Source of the DNA: Clostridium sp. CAG:568
Lineage (GTDB): Bacteria > Bacillota_I > Bacilli_A > RFN20 > CAG-288
DNA: 64,000 bases
Assembly (NCBI GenBank): GCA_000434395.1
Contig: FR878803.1
Coordinates: 20,201 to 84,200, forward strand
Reading direction: 5' to 3'
Shown here: piece after piece, positions 8,863-18,163 of the stretch
Layout of the letters: the number at the start of each line of letters is the position of its first letter
Numbering within the stretch: the stretch's first letter is position 1
The notes under the pieces: model-generated
What the model was told of the DNA's origin: nothing
The model's input: the letters and a program-made list of their open reading frames with translations, nothing else
Database searches by the model: none
Program-made: the position numbers and the translations under genes

Positions 8863-11336
8863 ATACCTTTACCTCCCCTGAGGTCGTCCGATGGACTTTG
8901 ATCAAATAGATACGGCTTTTCTCCTTCATTCAAATTCAACTTACCATTCGAATAGAAGTAGAACGGATGTGAGCCTGTGACACAAAGAACAGCTCTAGCT
9001 AACGCTGCGGCTATAGAATTAGTATATCCGCCACTGAAATAAGACTTTAACATATCTAGTGTCTCCTTCTTAGAAAAGATCATATTCGAATCAGAAGATT
9101 CAATCTCAACATCCGAACTATTCAATCCTCCACCATAGAAGACGACAGCAGTATTCAAATAGTTCTTATCATTTATTTTATACAAATATCCGTTGGATTC
9201 AGCTAATTTTTTTAATACATCCTTAACTTTGAAGAAATCATCTATGGACATTCCTTCATAGTCCTTTCCAAGACTTGCTAACAACAACGATAGTTGCTCA
9301 TAAATCAATGCTGAAGTCATAATATCATCTATGTCCTTCCAATCATAGAACAAGCTATTTCCAGTAATATTTAATTTGATGGGATAGCTAGTTCCACCGA
9401 TTTGATCATATTTACAAGTCATTCCCATGCTTCCTAATAGTCCAATGATAGAAGTAGGAGAGCCGTTATACATCATAGGTCCATTGAAGGATGTCTCGAC
9501 ACCTATTGAGAATACACCTGAATTTGCAAATGATGTATCCTTGACATTTATTACAGCATCGTATTTCTTAGAGCCGTTAGAATCGATTATATTCTCATCA
9601 TTATCTAATCCATTTTGGATACTTTCAAATGTCTTTCCTGATGATTGAGAAGACTGACTCAATCCATCCATCAAAATCGATTGAACCATATTATCCATAT
9701 TGAATCCATCATTGGCATCACCTTGGCTGTCATAATAACTAGTGAATTGACTAGTCTTTATACTTCCATCTGACATCACAATAGAAGCTTCTTTGCTTTT
9801 ATCTACTTTATTTTCTAAATTACTTCCCACCAATAGCAAGAATTCACCCGAGTCTTTCAAAATAGAATTATCTATTGTCAATCCATCAGTGGAAAATGCA
9901 CGTATTATATTCTTACCATTGGACAAAACACTATTTTGAACAGTGTCATTTTTTCCGCTCACCTCTAGTACTGTACCAGTATAAAAGTAATTGTACATTT
10001 CATTTTGTGCATCTGAATTTTGGATTCTTATATTATCTAAAGTGATATTGTCTCCATCCAACAATAATCCGACATTGTCTTGAGCATAAGCTTCAACAAA
10101 AGGATTTGTCGATATATCACCTATTCCTATATAAGGAAGAGGTCCATGGAAATAATCCTTATTAGCATCAGGAACAATAATTCCATTTCTATTCTTATCA
10201 GGAAGTCCATTTCTAGGGAAAGCTAGATTATTCAAATTGATGGTAAATCCATTCCCATAAAAATCTTTTTGCGCTCTTATTCCAGCAATTAATTTCTTTG
10301 AAATAGGTTCAATCAAAGCATCTTTATTAGTCTCATTAAATTCATCGATATAAGTTGTGTGATATGTGGATTCAAATTCATAGTATTCATTCGAGAAAGA
10401 AAATGAATCAGTGTCAAAGCTATAATTTCCAAATAGTTTGTCAGTCTTAGCATCTGATTTAAGTTCGTTTTTATATAAAATCCTTTTTTCATTGCTAGGG
10501 TCCACTCCACTAGCAACATATACATCTGCTAAAGATCCTAGCGATGTCTGCATAACAGCTGGATGACCAGTCGAAGATTTGTTGGTGCACATCAACAAAT
10601 CGTTATAGTTATAAACATTGACACCGTCTTTGACTATATTGAATCTATAAGTATTTGAAACATTATCATCTAAAGAACTGACAAATGTTATGAACGCATC
10701 TCCATGCCCATTAAAGGAAATCTCCTTAGAGCCATCATCGAAAGATATATTGTCCGATTTCGATAAAACCCTATAGGAACTATGTTCGTCAGTATCTATG
10801 ACGCATTGAATATCGAGCTTAATCTTTGAAGCGACTGTATGTAATCCATCATATTCCAATGAAGAATAAGAGGGATCGTATTGACCAAAATCCAAGTATG
10901 ATTTAGAACTTTGTCCACTTACATTTCCTTTATAATTGACGATGATCACACCTTTATCATAACAATATGCGTGGAAAGTTTTAGAAACAGTCTTCTTCTC
11001 ATTAGAACAAGTCACATCTATCTCGCCCTCATTATTGACTTTAAGATTGAAATTATCATCATTTTGCACAATCTCTGCCACATCATCCGAGGATGAATTA
11101 GATAAAGACCAAATTAAATCATTACCATCAGCTAAAATATTATTAGGATTGCTGACAGGAGTAGCTTCTAACTTATATGTGTTATTGGTCTTAAACCCCT
11201 CATTTTGCCTATAATTCCAAGATATATCTGAAATATCTACTGCAACAGCACGAGTCAAAATTGTCACTGTCACAAAAGAGAGAATACCCAAGAGGAATGG
11301 AATGATAAGAAGGATGACTAAAGTTTTTCTTTTCAT
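8859..11336 (-). CDS. Large exported surface protein, beta-helix-like
   Basis: This 825-aa protein has an N-terminal hydrophobic segment (residues ~4-28) ending in LTRAVA-VDI, a good type I signal peptidase site, so it is probably released or held by the segment. The N-terminal third is beta-rich and Ig-like. The middle (about residues 340-620) shows short strand-turn units with many Asn residues and phrases such as DNTLDNIRIQNSDA, which suggest a right-handed beta-helix. I see no LPxTG sorting motif and no lipobox. Its start overlaps the permease stop (ATGA). It is a plausible client of the ABC transporter and of the dedicated signal peptidase in the same operon. No enzymatic motif was recognised. 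Confidence 0.65.
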   Translation of the reverse strand: MKRKTLVILLIIPFLLGILSFVTVTILTRAVAVDISDISWNYRQNEGFKTNNTYKLEATPVSNPNNILADGNDLIWSLSNSSSDDVAEIVQNDDNFNLKVNNEGEIDVTCSNEKKTVSKTFHAYCYDKGVIIVNYKGNVSGQSSKSYLDFGQYDPSYSSLEYDGLHTVASKIKLDIQCVIDTDEHSSYRVLSKSDNISFDDGSKEISFNGHGDAFITFVSSLDDNVSNTYRFNIVKDGVNVYNYNDLLMCTNKSSTGHPAVMQTSLGSLADVYVASGVDPSNEKRILYKNELKSDAKTDKLFGNYSFDTDSFSFSNEYYEFESTYHTTYIDEFNETNKDALIEPISKKLIAGIRAQKDFYGNGFTINLNNLAFPRNGLPDKNRNGIIVPDANKDYFHGPLPYIGIGDISTNPFVEAYAQDNVGLLLDGDNITLDNIRIQNSDAQNEMYNYFYTGTVLEVSGKNDTVQNSVLSNGKNIIRAFSTDGLTIDNSILKDSGEFLLLVGSNLENKVDKSKEASIVMSDGSIKTSQFTSYYDSQGDANDGFNMDNMVQSILMDGLSQSSQSSGKTFESIQNGLDNDENIIDSNGSKKYDAVINVKDTSFANSGVFSIGVETSFNGPMMYNGSPTSIIGLLGSMGMTCKYDQIGGTSYPIKLNITGNSLFYDWKDIDDIMTSALIYEQLSLLLASLGKDYEGMSIDDFFKVKDVLKKLAESNGYLYKINDKNYLNTAVVFYGGGLNSSDVEIESSDSNMIFSKKETLDMLKSYFSGGYTNSIAAALARAVLCVTGSHPFYFYSNGKLNLNEGEKPYLFDQSPSDDLRGGKGI

Positions 11337-12937
11337 ATGTTTCTAACCTCCATCTTTTTAAAATAGGTAGAACTTTTCTTTAAGAAGAAAACCATGACAA
11401 GAATAGATAAAATAAAAGTCAAACCTAAATCAAAATACAATATTCCAACTCCTTTCATAATCGTGAAATCAAATCCGATATCAACCAACACCAACAACAT
11501 CGGATAAACTATTACACTATATGAAAACAAAGTAGAGAATTTCTTCTTCACCGCACCTAAATCATGCATATCCATGATGACACCGCCAAAATTCATTATA
11601 ACTAATAGCAACAATCCTATAAACAAGAAGAAAAAGAATGACGATAAGGTTATGTTATCGGTCAAATAACAAGCCAGGACAGTTATAAAATATGAAATAG
11701 AAGTCAAAGATAAAGGAATTAATACTTTAGTCAGTGTGATCAATTTATCATTGATTGGCAACAACTTCACATTCATCAAATTCTGACCTTCCACAGAAAA
11801 AGAAGACGATCCACTTGAATGAATGACTAAAACAAACTCTAAGAGCAATAACATTTGTATCAAAGTCATCATGTCTGGAACGAACATCAATAAGACTCTA
11901 AGATTCTTTTGGAGAATTGTATTTATAGAAGATAAGACAGCAAAGGATAAGAAAGGCAGCATTATCAACAAAGCAGTATAAGAAAATGTGTTTCCACTAT
12001 TTCTAAAGATAAGCATCAATTCTTTCTTAATAAGACCTTTCTTCATATCGCCTATAGACTTGTATTTTCCACCGGTTTTATTCTTATTGTGATCATCTCT
12101 TTGATTTATAATCGTATAAAAAGTAACAGACAAGAAATATCCGATTACCAAAAACAAGAGAAGAAGACCTAAAGAGATCAATACACAAGAAAGAATATTT
12201 TTAAATTTTATAACGGGAGAAAGAATAGAATAAACAGGAAGAAGGAAAGGGCACATACCATCTATGGCTTTAATGAACATAGAGGAGAATATATCCTTAA
12301 AAGAATAGTTATCTAACACTTTGAGAAAGAGGTTTAAACAAACTTGATATAAATAACAAAGACCTACGACTATCAAACTAGCACAAATAAACTGGAGCCA
12401 TTCTTTATTTTGAAGAAACTTATATATAACTTGTACCAGTACGACTAAAGTAAATATCACACCGATTGAAAATAAGGAAATAATGAATGGATATAAAATA
12501 CAAAAGACGTAATAATAAGGGATAAATTGCCTAAGAGCTCCATAAGTGACAAGGATAGGAAAAGACATTATAAAAGACTCTATCACTTGATATAAATAGA
12601 CATAAATCATCTTAGCTATGATTTTACTATCAGTACTTATGCATAAAGGAGCAAGAATCATAGAATCTTTCTTGTCGAACATTACTTTTCTAGCTCTGAC
12701 TAATCCTTCTATTATTCCTAAAATAAACGTAATAAAAATAGAAAAGACTAAGAAATCAAAACTAGAGTCAGCGGAATAAGCGCTAATCTTTGTATCTAAT
12801 GAGTAAGTTAAATAAGAAATTAGAGCAATCAAAAGACAAGCTGCTATAGTTTTTAACAATATAGCTATCAAAGTGGATTTATTGCCACTTCTAGCCTTAG
12901 CCAATTTAAATTCCTTATTGACTAACTCAATAATCAT
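11333..12937 (-). CDS. ABC transporter permease (ABC-2-like)
   Basis: This 534-aa integral membrane protein has roughly twelve hydrophobic segments and a short soluble region near residues 285-310. It starts at an ATG that overlaps the stop of the ABC ATPase gene (ATGA) with AAGGAG upstream, so the two are coupled and should form one transporter. The many segments and lack of a binding protein in the operon favour an exporter rather than an importer. The next gene downstream overlaps too and encodes an exported protein, so transport or assembly of surface proteins or their ligands is a reasonable guess, not shown by sequence. Confidence 0.75.
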   Translation of the reverse strand: MIIELVNKEFKLAKARSGNKSTLIAILLKTIAACLLIALISYLTYSLDTKISAYSADSSFDFLVFSIFITFILGIIEGLVRARKVMFDKKDSMILAPLCISTDSKIIAKMIYVYLYQVIESFIMSFPILVTYGALRQFIPYYYVFCILYPFIISLFSIGVIFTLVVLVQVIYKFLQNKEWLQFICASLIVVGLCYLYQVCLNLFLKVLDNYSFKDIFSSMFIKAIDGMCPFLLPVYSILSPVIKFKNILSCVLISLGLLLLFLVIGYFLSVTFYTIINQRDDHNKNKTGGKYKSIGDMKKGLIKKELMLIFRNSGNTFSYTALLIMLPFLSFAVLSSINTILQKNLRVLLMFVPDMMTLIQMLLLLEFVLVIHSSGSSSFSVEGQNLMNVKLLPINDKLITLTKVLIPLSLTSISYFITVLACYLTDNITLSSFFFFLFIGLLLLVIMNFGGVIMDMHDLGAVKKKFSTLFSYSVIVYPMLLVLVDIGFDFTIMKGVGILYFDLGLTFILSILVMVFFLKKSSTYFKKMEVRNI

Positions 12938-13704
12938 TTTTTATCTCCTTTATATATGGAGAAGAACAAATTCCTCATATCCGTCTTCAAATAAGGATTA
13001 CGAGATGTTAAATCAAAGGTAGTTTGAATAACACCGTTATTCAAAAGACACGCCTTTGTAGCCACATCAAAAATGAAATCTATACTATGTGAAACTATTA
13101 AAATTCCTTTCTTAGCTCTCTTAAAGTCGTTTATTACATCGACCAAAGTCTTATAGACCATAATATCCAATCCGACTGTAGGCTCATCCAACACCCAAAG
13201 ATCTGGGTTATGGATGATAGAAGCCATCAATGCCACTTTTTGTTTCATACCATGAGAATACTCACTGATACGTCTCTTCATATCAAATTCAGGCATATCA
13301 AATTTGATCAGCAACGCCTGATAATTCCTATGGAATACCTCATCGATCATCTGATAAGATGAACCGATGAATTTCAAATATTCCTCACCTGTCATCATCT
13401 CATAGAGGATAGGTTCAGATGGAACATATCCTAAATTCAATTTAAAATTAATTGGATCTTTATCCAAATCCAATCCATCCAATTTAACGATTCCGTCATT
13501 CTTTGTTTTCAAACCGACAATACAATCCAAGGTAGTTGATTTACCAATACCATTCTTACCAAAAAGACAATAGCATTCACCTGGATTAACCATGAATGAC
13601 AATTCATTTACAACAACACGTTTACCATAGGATTTAACCAATTTCTCGACTTGAAGAATCGGTTCTATTTCAACTGGATTTTTTTCATTCTTTTCCTCTT
13701 CCAT
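12934..13704 (-). CDS. ABC transporter ATP-binding protein
   Basis: This 256-aa ATPase has Walker A GKNGIGKST near residue 49, an unusual signature motif YSHGMKQKV, Walker B LWVLDEPTVGLD and switch histidine IVSHSI. The family is the CcmA/drug-exporter type found with ABC-2 permeases. The first ~15 residues are a charged extension before the ABC fold. It lies 3 bp after the zinc-ribbon gene and overlaps the permease start. It energises the permease encoded next to it. Confidence 0.9.
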   Translation of the reverse strand: MEEEKNEKNPVEIEPILQVEKLVKSYGKRVVVNELSFMVNPGECYCLFGKNGIGKSTTLDCIVGLKTKNDGIVKLDGLDLDKDPINFKLNLGYVPSEPILYEMMTGEEYLKFIGSSYQMIDEVFHRNYQALLIKFDMPEFDMKRRISEYSHGMKQKVALMASIIHNPDLWVLDEPTVGLDIMVYKTLVDVINDFKRAKKGILIVSHSIDFIFDVATKACLLNNGVIQTTFDLTSRNPYLKTDMRNLFFSIYKGDKK

Positions 13705-13707
13705 AGA

Positions 13708-15108
13708 TCAATCCTCCTTTCTTAAAATACTCTTTATCCAGAGATTAAATGAGTCATCTTCATTTTTAAAATAAGACATACTGGAATCACAATTCAAGCA
13801 ATGAGCCTTAGTTCCAAAGTTATAAACATTCCTACTTCCACATACAGGGCAGACTTCGAATATGTTCTTCACTTTAAAGACAAGTCCTAAACTTTTTATT
13901 AGATTCATAAGACTAGTTTGATCGTTCTTATAATATGAAGATACAAGAATCTTATTGTAATAATTAGATTTGTTAGAAGCAGTTATAAAAATAGAATTAT
14001 CAAATATCTTCTCATCATTCTTCTTTTTAGTTCTAATAGGCTTTAATGATTTTCTATCAACTTTTCTAATCATGTGGATTATAGAACTACTCTTCTCACC
14101 TTTGTAATCTAAATCAATAATCAACGATAGATCAGCTCCTTCTTTCAATGAGTAAGTCATCTGATCTTTCACAAATACGATAGGATTAAATTCTATAAAG
14201 CCATCCTTATTCATTTTGAATATTTGTCCATCTAGATCAACACCACATGTGTCCAACAAGTTCAACAGCCTCAAGACAATAAAGTTGAAATAACTTTTAT
14301 CCATACAATCAGAAGGATAGTTTTGATTCAAATAATTATCTAAATAAAATTTATAACAGTAAGAATAAAGAGGGTTATGAATCAAGACATTTGTAGGAAT
14401 TATGTCTTTCTTAATTTTATAAGGAGAAACAAATTTATAAAATTTGCTAGATTTAATAAACTTAATATATTTCTTGGCCTTGCCTAGTTTTTCAGTGAAG
14501 TCCGGTCTCTTGTCAGGAATATCATAGAATTCTCTATCGATAGGTCCTTTAAATAAAGGTAATTCATTTAAGAATGAATGAGATGAATAAGTTAAAGAAG
14601 GCATTTCATAAGATTCAGCCAGCGAAGAGAAATAATCTTCTTCCATTAAAGAGAAATCATCGATGTCTTCGCTCAGTAAATCTACTAGTAGACAAATAAA
14701 CTTGTTTTCATACATAATGACAGAATCTATAGATTCACTAGTATGAACAAATTCAGGGATTTTTTCACCATTTTTTTCTTTCCAAAGAGAAATATCTCTC
14801 ATCGTATCGATAAAACCTTTTTGGTCTAAGCTTGATACTAAATCACTTCTCTTCACCAATCTTTCACTATCAGTTTTAAAGACAGGCTTTCTAACGATGG
14901 ATAAGATTCTTTCCAAAACCTTTGTTAAAGAATCTATTTTATCTAAGGCATCTTTGAAATTTAATTCTTCATCAGAAGGCAATACATACTGCTTATTCTT
15001 TATTAAATCCTTGAGATTCCTAAAATTTGTAGGCTTTGAAAACACGCTCCAAGTCCTGGAGTAGAACGATCTCAGTACACCAACATTTTTCTTAGTTTTC
15101 AAGTCCAT
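13708..15108 (-). CDS. Zinc-ribbon protein paired with McrB-like ATPase (possible DUF2357-like)
   Basis: This 466-aa protein has no signal or membrane segment. The C-terminus holds a CxxC-x(15-17)-CxxC zinc ribbon (CPVCGSRN ... CLNC). The central part contains SVIMYENKFICLLVDLL and a later IHNPLYSYCYKFYLDNY, patterns that remind me of DUF2357 proteins, the common partners of McrB-family ATPases. I do not see a PD-(D/E)xK nuclease site, so if it is related it may have lost cutting activity. It lies 10 bp after the AAA gene and 3 bp before the ABC ATPase. Function is unknown; the family link is an inference. Confidence 0.5.
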   Translation of the reverse strand: MDLKTKKNVGVLRSFYSRTWSVFSKPTNFRNLKDLIKNKQYVLPSDEELNFKDALDKIDSLTKVLERILSIVRKPVFKTDSERLVKRSDLVSSLDQKGFIDTMRDISLWKEKNGEKIPEFVHTSESIDSVIMYENKFICLLVDLLSEDIDDFSLMEEDYFSSLAESYEMPSLTYSSHSFLNELPLFKGPIDREFYDIPDKRPDFTEKLGKAKKYIKFIKSSKFYKFVSPYKIKKDIIPTNVLIHNPLYSYCYKFYLDNYLNQNYPSDCMDKSYFNFIVLRLLNLLDTCGVDLDGQIFKMNKDGFIEFNPIVFVKDQMTYSLKEGADLSLIIDLDYKGEKSSSIIHMIRKVDRKSLKPIRTKKKNDEKIFDNSIFITASNKSNYYNKILVSSYYKNDQTSLMNLIKSLGLVFKVKNIFEVCPVCGSRNVYNFGTKAHCLNCDSSMSYFKNEDDSFNLWIKSILRKED

Positions 15109-15118
15109 ATAACAAAGA

Positions 15119-16948
15119 TTAAAGCTTTCTCATAAATTTCTTAACTTCACTTCTAGTTAGCATAAAGGAATTGACGCCATAAGTATCGTCGATCAAAGAC
15201 AACAATGAACTCAATCCTTCCTTGACATAATCTTCAAATCTTCCATCCAATTTAGAAATAACTTTTCTAGAGAACAAGAAATCCAAAGCTTCTTCCTTAG
15301 TTCCTCCGAGAGCGACAAATACAGGAACAAAGTTATCGATTTGATTTAAAATACGGTTACCAAATGTGATATCGAATGTATCATTTACGAAGTCAGTGAT
15401 AGTAGAGAATTTTTTATAATCATCTTCACTCATCCTATTCTCCACGGTAGATTTAGCAGTATCAAACTTTTTGTTTAAATCATCGTAGGAAATCATAATA
15501 GGATCAGAATCACCATCGACAACAAAAGGCTCATTTCTTCCATCGAAAGAAATAGTAATAGCACGGTCATAAACCTTATCAGTAATTGTGTAGGTTGAAT
15601 CATCTTTATTTGCAGTTCCGATAAACCATGTATTTTCTGGAATATGTAATTCACCATTTATCAAATGCTCAGGTGCTTCAAACCCATAAGGCAATTGCAT
15701 AATATGCAAAATCCACTTATCCTTTGGATATTCCAAAATAGAAAGAAAATCAGCAAAATAATATTCGACACGAGCAATATTGATTTCATCCAAAACCATA
15801 ATGTTAACATGATTCGATTGATAGGTCATTTTATATAGTCTTTGAATAAAAGGTGTTTCGTTATAACGCTTGGAGAAATCGTTATAGTAACCTAGCAATG
15901 AAGTTCTATCACGCCATGAAGCCTGAACCGGAGCAAAGAATGAATCTTCTCCGATAAATGTAGAGAAATAACGAGCTATTGATGATTTTCCTGTTCCTGA
16001 CAATCCTTCCAAAATAATCAATCTAGAGACAGAAAGACCAGCTAGGAACGAACGAATCGTTCTTATGTCAAAATATAATCCTTCTTGTTTAGCTAAATAA
16101 TTTCTAAATCTATCTGCCATATCCTTCAAAGAAATGCCGTTTTCAGGAATATTTTGAGCAGAAATTGTATCCAGCGACTCCTTATCTATTGAGCATAATC
16201 CAGGAAAAACATATTCTTTGGTTCCAAGAGACACTTCATTTGTAGAACCATTAGCCCCAGCATTGTTAGAAGAAACACAATTTGTATTTATTTTAGGAAG
16301 ATCAACACCAAGAATATCAGACAATTCTCCTTGTTCTTCTCTCTTCTTTTCGACTTCTTCGTCTCTTTGTTCTTCGAAATCATCATATTCTTCGGTTTTA
16401 AAGAATCTATAAGGCTTATCGATGTTTCTAAAGTTGATGAAAATAGCACATATTGAAAATATAAACGCTGCAACAAAGATTCCAATTATCAATGTGAACA
16501 ATAACACTTCACCTAAAAACTTGAAACTAAGCGTTAGGTTGGTAGCAAAAGTGACTGAATCAGTTCCAATAGGAAGTTGACAAACAAGTGATATTCCAAG
16601 CCATAATGCAGCACAAAGCAAACCGGTTACTATATATGTAATCACCCATTTTCTTGTGTGAATTTTATTGTCATAGAATTTTGCCATTCTCATTTCAAAT
16701 ATAAATGCTGCAGCAAAAATAAATGCATATATAGCAAACAAATAAATCATAATCCATGCATTGAATGCTGCATTTATCATGTTGTTCGATCCAAACAATG
16801 ATTCAGCCATCATATGTATGGGATTCTTTGAACTGAATATTGAATTCTTAGCATCCAAGCATCCAGCAATACAAACAAACAACAAACAATAAAGGAAAAC
16901 TATTGATATTGCTATCCAATTTTTTCTTGTAATATGAACTTTTTTCAT
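15119..16948 (-). CDS. Membrane-anchored McrB-like AAA+ ATPase
   Basis: The 609-aa protein has four N-terminal membrane helices (about 11-33, 62-84, 101-123, 147-172), then an acidic E/K-rich linker (185-210) and a C-terminal AAA+ module. Walker A is GLSGTGKS (315-322), Walker B MVLDEIN (D387, E388), with SWRDRTSLLGYYND between them as in McrB-family enzymes, and a sensor region GTANKDDST. McrB ATPases are normally soluble restriction GTPases or motors; here the module is tethered to the inner face of the membrane. It has a strong AGGAGA ribosome site. In context it may power assembly, quality control or regulation of the exported proteins downstream. No McrC nuclease is visible. Confidence 0.75.
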   Translation of the reverse strand: MKKVHITRKNWIAISIVFLYCLLFVCIAGCLDAKNSIFSSKNPIHMMAESLFGSNNMINAAFNAWIMIYLFAIYAFIFAAAFIFEMRMAKFYDNKIHTRKWVITYIVTGLLCAALWLGISLVCQLPIGTDSVTFATNLTLSFKFLGEVLLFTLIIGIFVAAFIFSICAIFINFRNIDKPYRFFKTEEYDDFEEQRDEEVEKKREEQGELSDILGVDLPKINTNCVSSNNAGANGSTNEVSLGTKEYVFPGLCSIDKESLDTISAQNIPENGISLKDMADRFRNYLAKQEGLYFDIRTIRSFLAGLSVSRLIILEGLSGTGKSSIARYFSTFIGEDSFFAPVQASWRDRTSLLGYYNDFSKRYNETPFIQRLYKMTYQSNHVNIMVLDEINIARVEYYFADFLSILEYPKDKWILHIMQLPYGFEAPEHLINGELHIPENTWFIGTANKDDSTYTITDKVYDRAITISFDGRNEPFVVDGDSDPIMISYDDLNKKFDTAKSTVENRMSEDDYKKFSTITDFVNDTFDITFGNRILNQIDNFVPVFVALGGTKEEALDFLFSRKVISKLDGRFEDYVKEGLSSLLSLIDDTYGVNSFMLTRSEVKKFMRKL

Positions 16949-17016
16949 GTTTTATATTCTCCTATCTTTAGACAAACTTACAAACACTAGCGATTTATTT
17001 AGAATTATAATCAAAC

Positions 17017-17997
17017 CTAAGAACCATCACTAGAAACCTCAGATTTAGATTTATCTTCACCCATATCAGTCTCATCATCAACTTTCTTTTTTTCGATAAG
17101 CTTGTCATTTGCAAATAAATACGATTCACCTTTGAACACAAGTTTTTCATATGATGTCTGTTCGACATCTTCACTGCTGTCATACTCCGCTGAAAATGGT
17201 AATGTGTTTAATAAGAAATCAGTTTTTTTAGAAATGGATTTTTGATATTTATCGCTATAGTATTCATACATACCAAAGCAATATAAGACACAGAAAATAG
17301 TAATAATTCCAGAATTGCTTTGAAGGAACACTATGAACGCTCCAACTCCTTGAATTCTAAAGTTTGTGTAATAACCTACAATGCGATCATAAGAAAGCGA
17401 TTCTTTATATTGAGATCCGACATCAGAAGCATTATTAGAGTCACCTTGAGTTATGAATGTTTTGGTGCCATCATTTTCTTTAATTTCGATAACACGGTGA
17501 ACAATCACAATATTTTCATCGTTTCTATAAGCTACAACATCATAGAGCTTCACTTGATCAACATCTTTGTACTTTTGAATTTGAATAATGTCATACGTGT
17601 TGAATTGATTATTCAAATTATTAGTTTTCAAATACGTATTTGCCTCATTTTGTTGACTCATAGATCCAGAACCTATGACCACCATCGCCTTATCTCCAAT
17701 CATAGTCACACCAGATGTAAATCTGTTAACCAAGGAATAAATGAAGAAAGCAGCAACAACTCCAAGAATCAAATAGGAAATAACCTTTCCGACAATTCTC
17801 ATTGCTTTTCTTCTCTTGCTTTTTTCAAGTTTGGTTTCTTCAATTACATTGTCTAAGAGATACAAATCATCTTCGCCATTCTCTATGGTATGAATTTGAG
17901 ATAAAAAATAATGTCTAAATAAAAATGTAAAAACCAATGAAAATGATAGAAGACAAACTATAGTTACAATCAAAGAAATAATTTCTAGTGTTTGCAT
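17017..17997 (-). CDS. ER-type (SipW-like) signal peptidase I
   Basis: From the ATG at 17997 the protein is 326 aa (a TTG seven codons upstream is possible; AGGG lies about 10 bases before the ATG). There is a membrane helix at the N-terminus, another before the catalytic region (about 68-90) and one near residue 225. The active site reads VIGSGSMS (Ser112), with VHRVIE (His167) instead of the Lys of ordinary bacterial type I enzymes, and QGDSNNASD as box E. Ser-His enzymes of this kind (SipW, archaeal/ER) process specialised exported proteins, such as biofilm matrix TasA in Bacillus. The C-terminal ~75 residues are an extra acidic tail. As first gene of the operon it likely serves its neighbours. 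Confidence 0.85.
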   Translation of the reverse strand: MQTLEIISLIVTIVCLLSFSLVFTFLFRHYFLSQIHTIENGEDDLYLLDNVIEETKLEKSKRRKAMRIVGKVISYLILGVVAAFFIYSLVNRFTSGVTMIGDKAMVVIGSGSMSQQNEANTYLKTNNLNNQFNTYDIIQIQKYKDVDQVKLYDVVAYRNDENIVIVHRVIEIKENDGTKTFITQGDSNNASDVGSQYKESLSYDRIVGYYTNFRIQGVGAFIVFLQSNSGIITIFCVLYCFGMYEYYSDKYQKSISKKTDFLLNTLPFSAEYDSSEDVEQTSYEKLVFKGESYLFANDKLIEKKKVDDETDMGEDKSKSEVSSDGS

Positions 17998-18163
17998 TAA
18001 TATATCCCTAAGCGGCAATTTATTTTAACATAATGGAAATATATATAAATAGGTTATTACTTATTCCTTATTAATGTATGGGATTTAAAATACTCATTGA
18101 TATAATTTTATTAAATAAGAATTAAAATTATGAGGGTGATAATAGATTCTTGAAAATAGTGAT

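Noticed and set aside
8859..11336. LPxTG-anchored protein
   Set aside because: No LPxTG motif or terminal hydrophobic-basic tail was found at the C-terminus.
17320..17856. A 178-codon plus-strand open frame
   Set aside because: It is the reverse-frame shadow of the signal peptidase gene, whose active-site motifs are clear; the plus-strand translation is low complexity.
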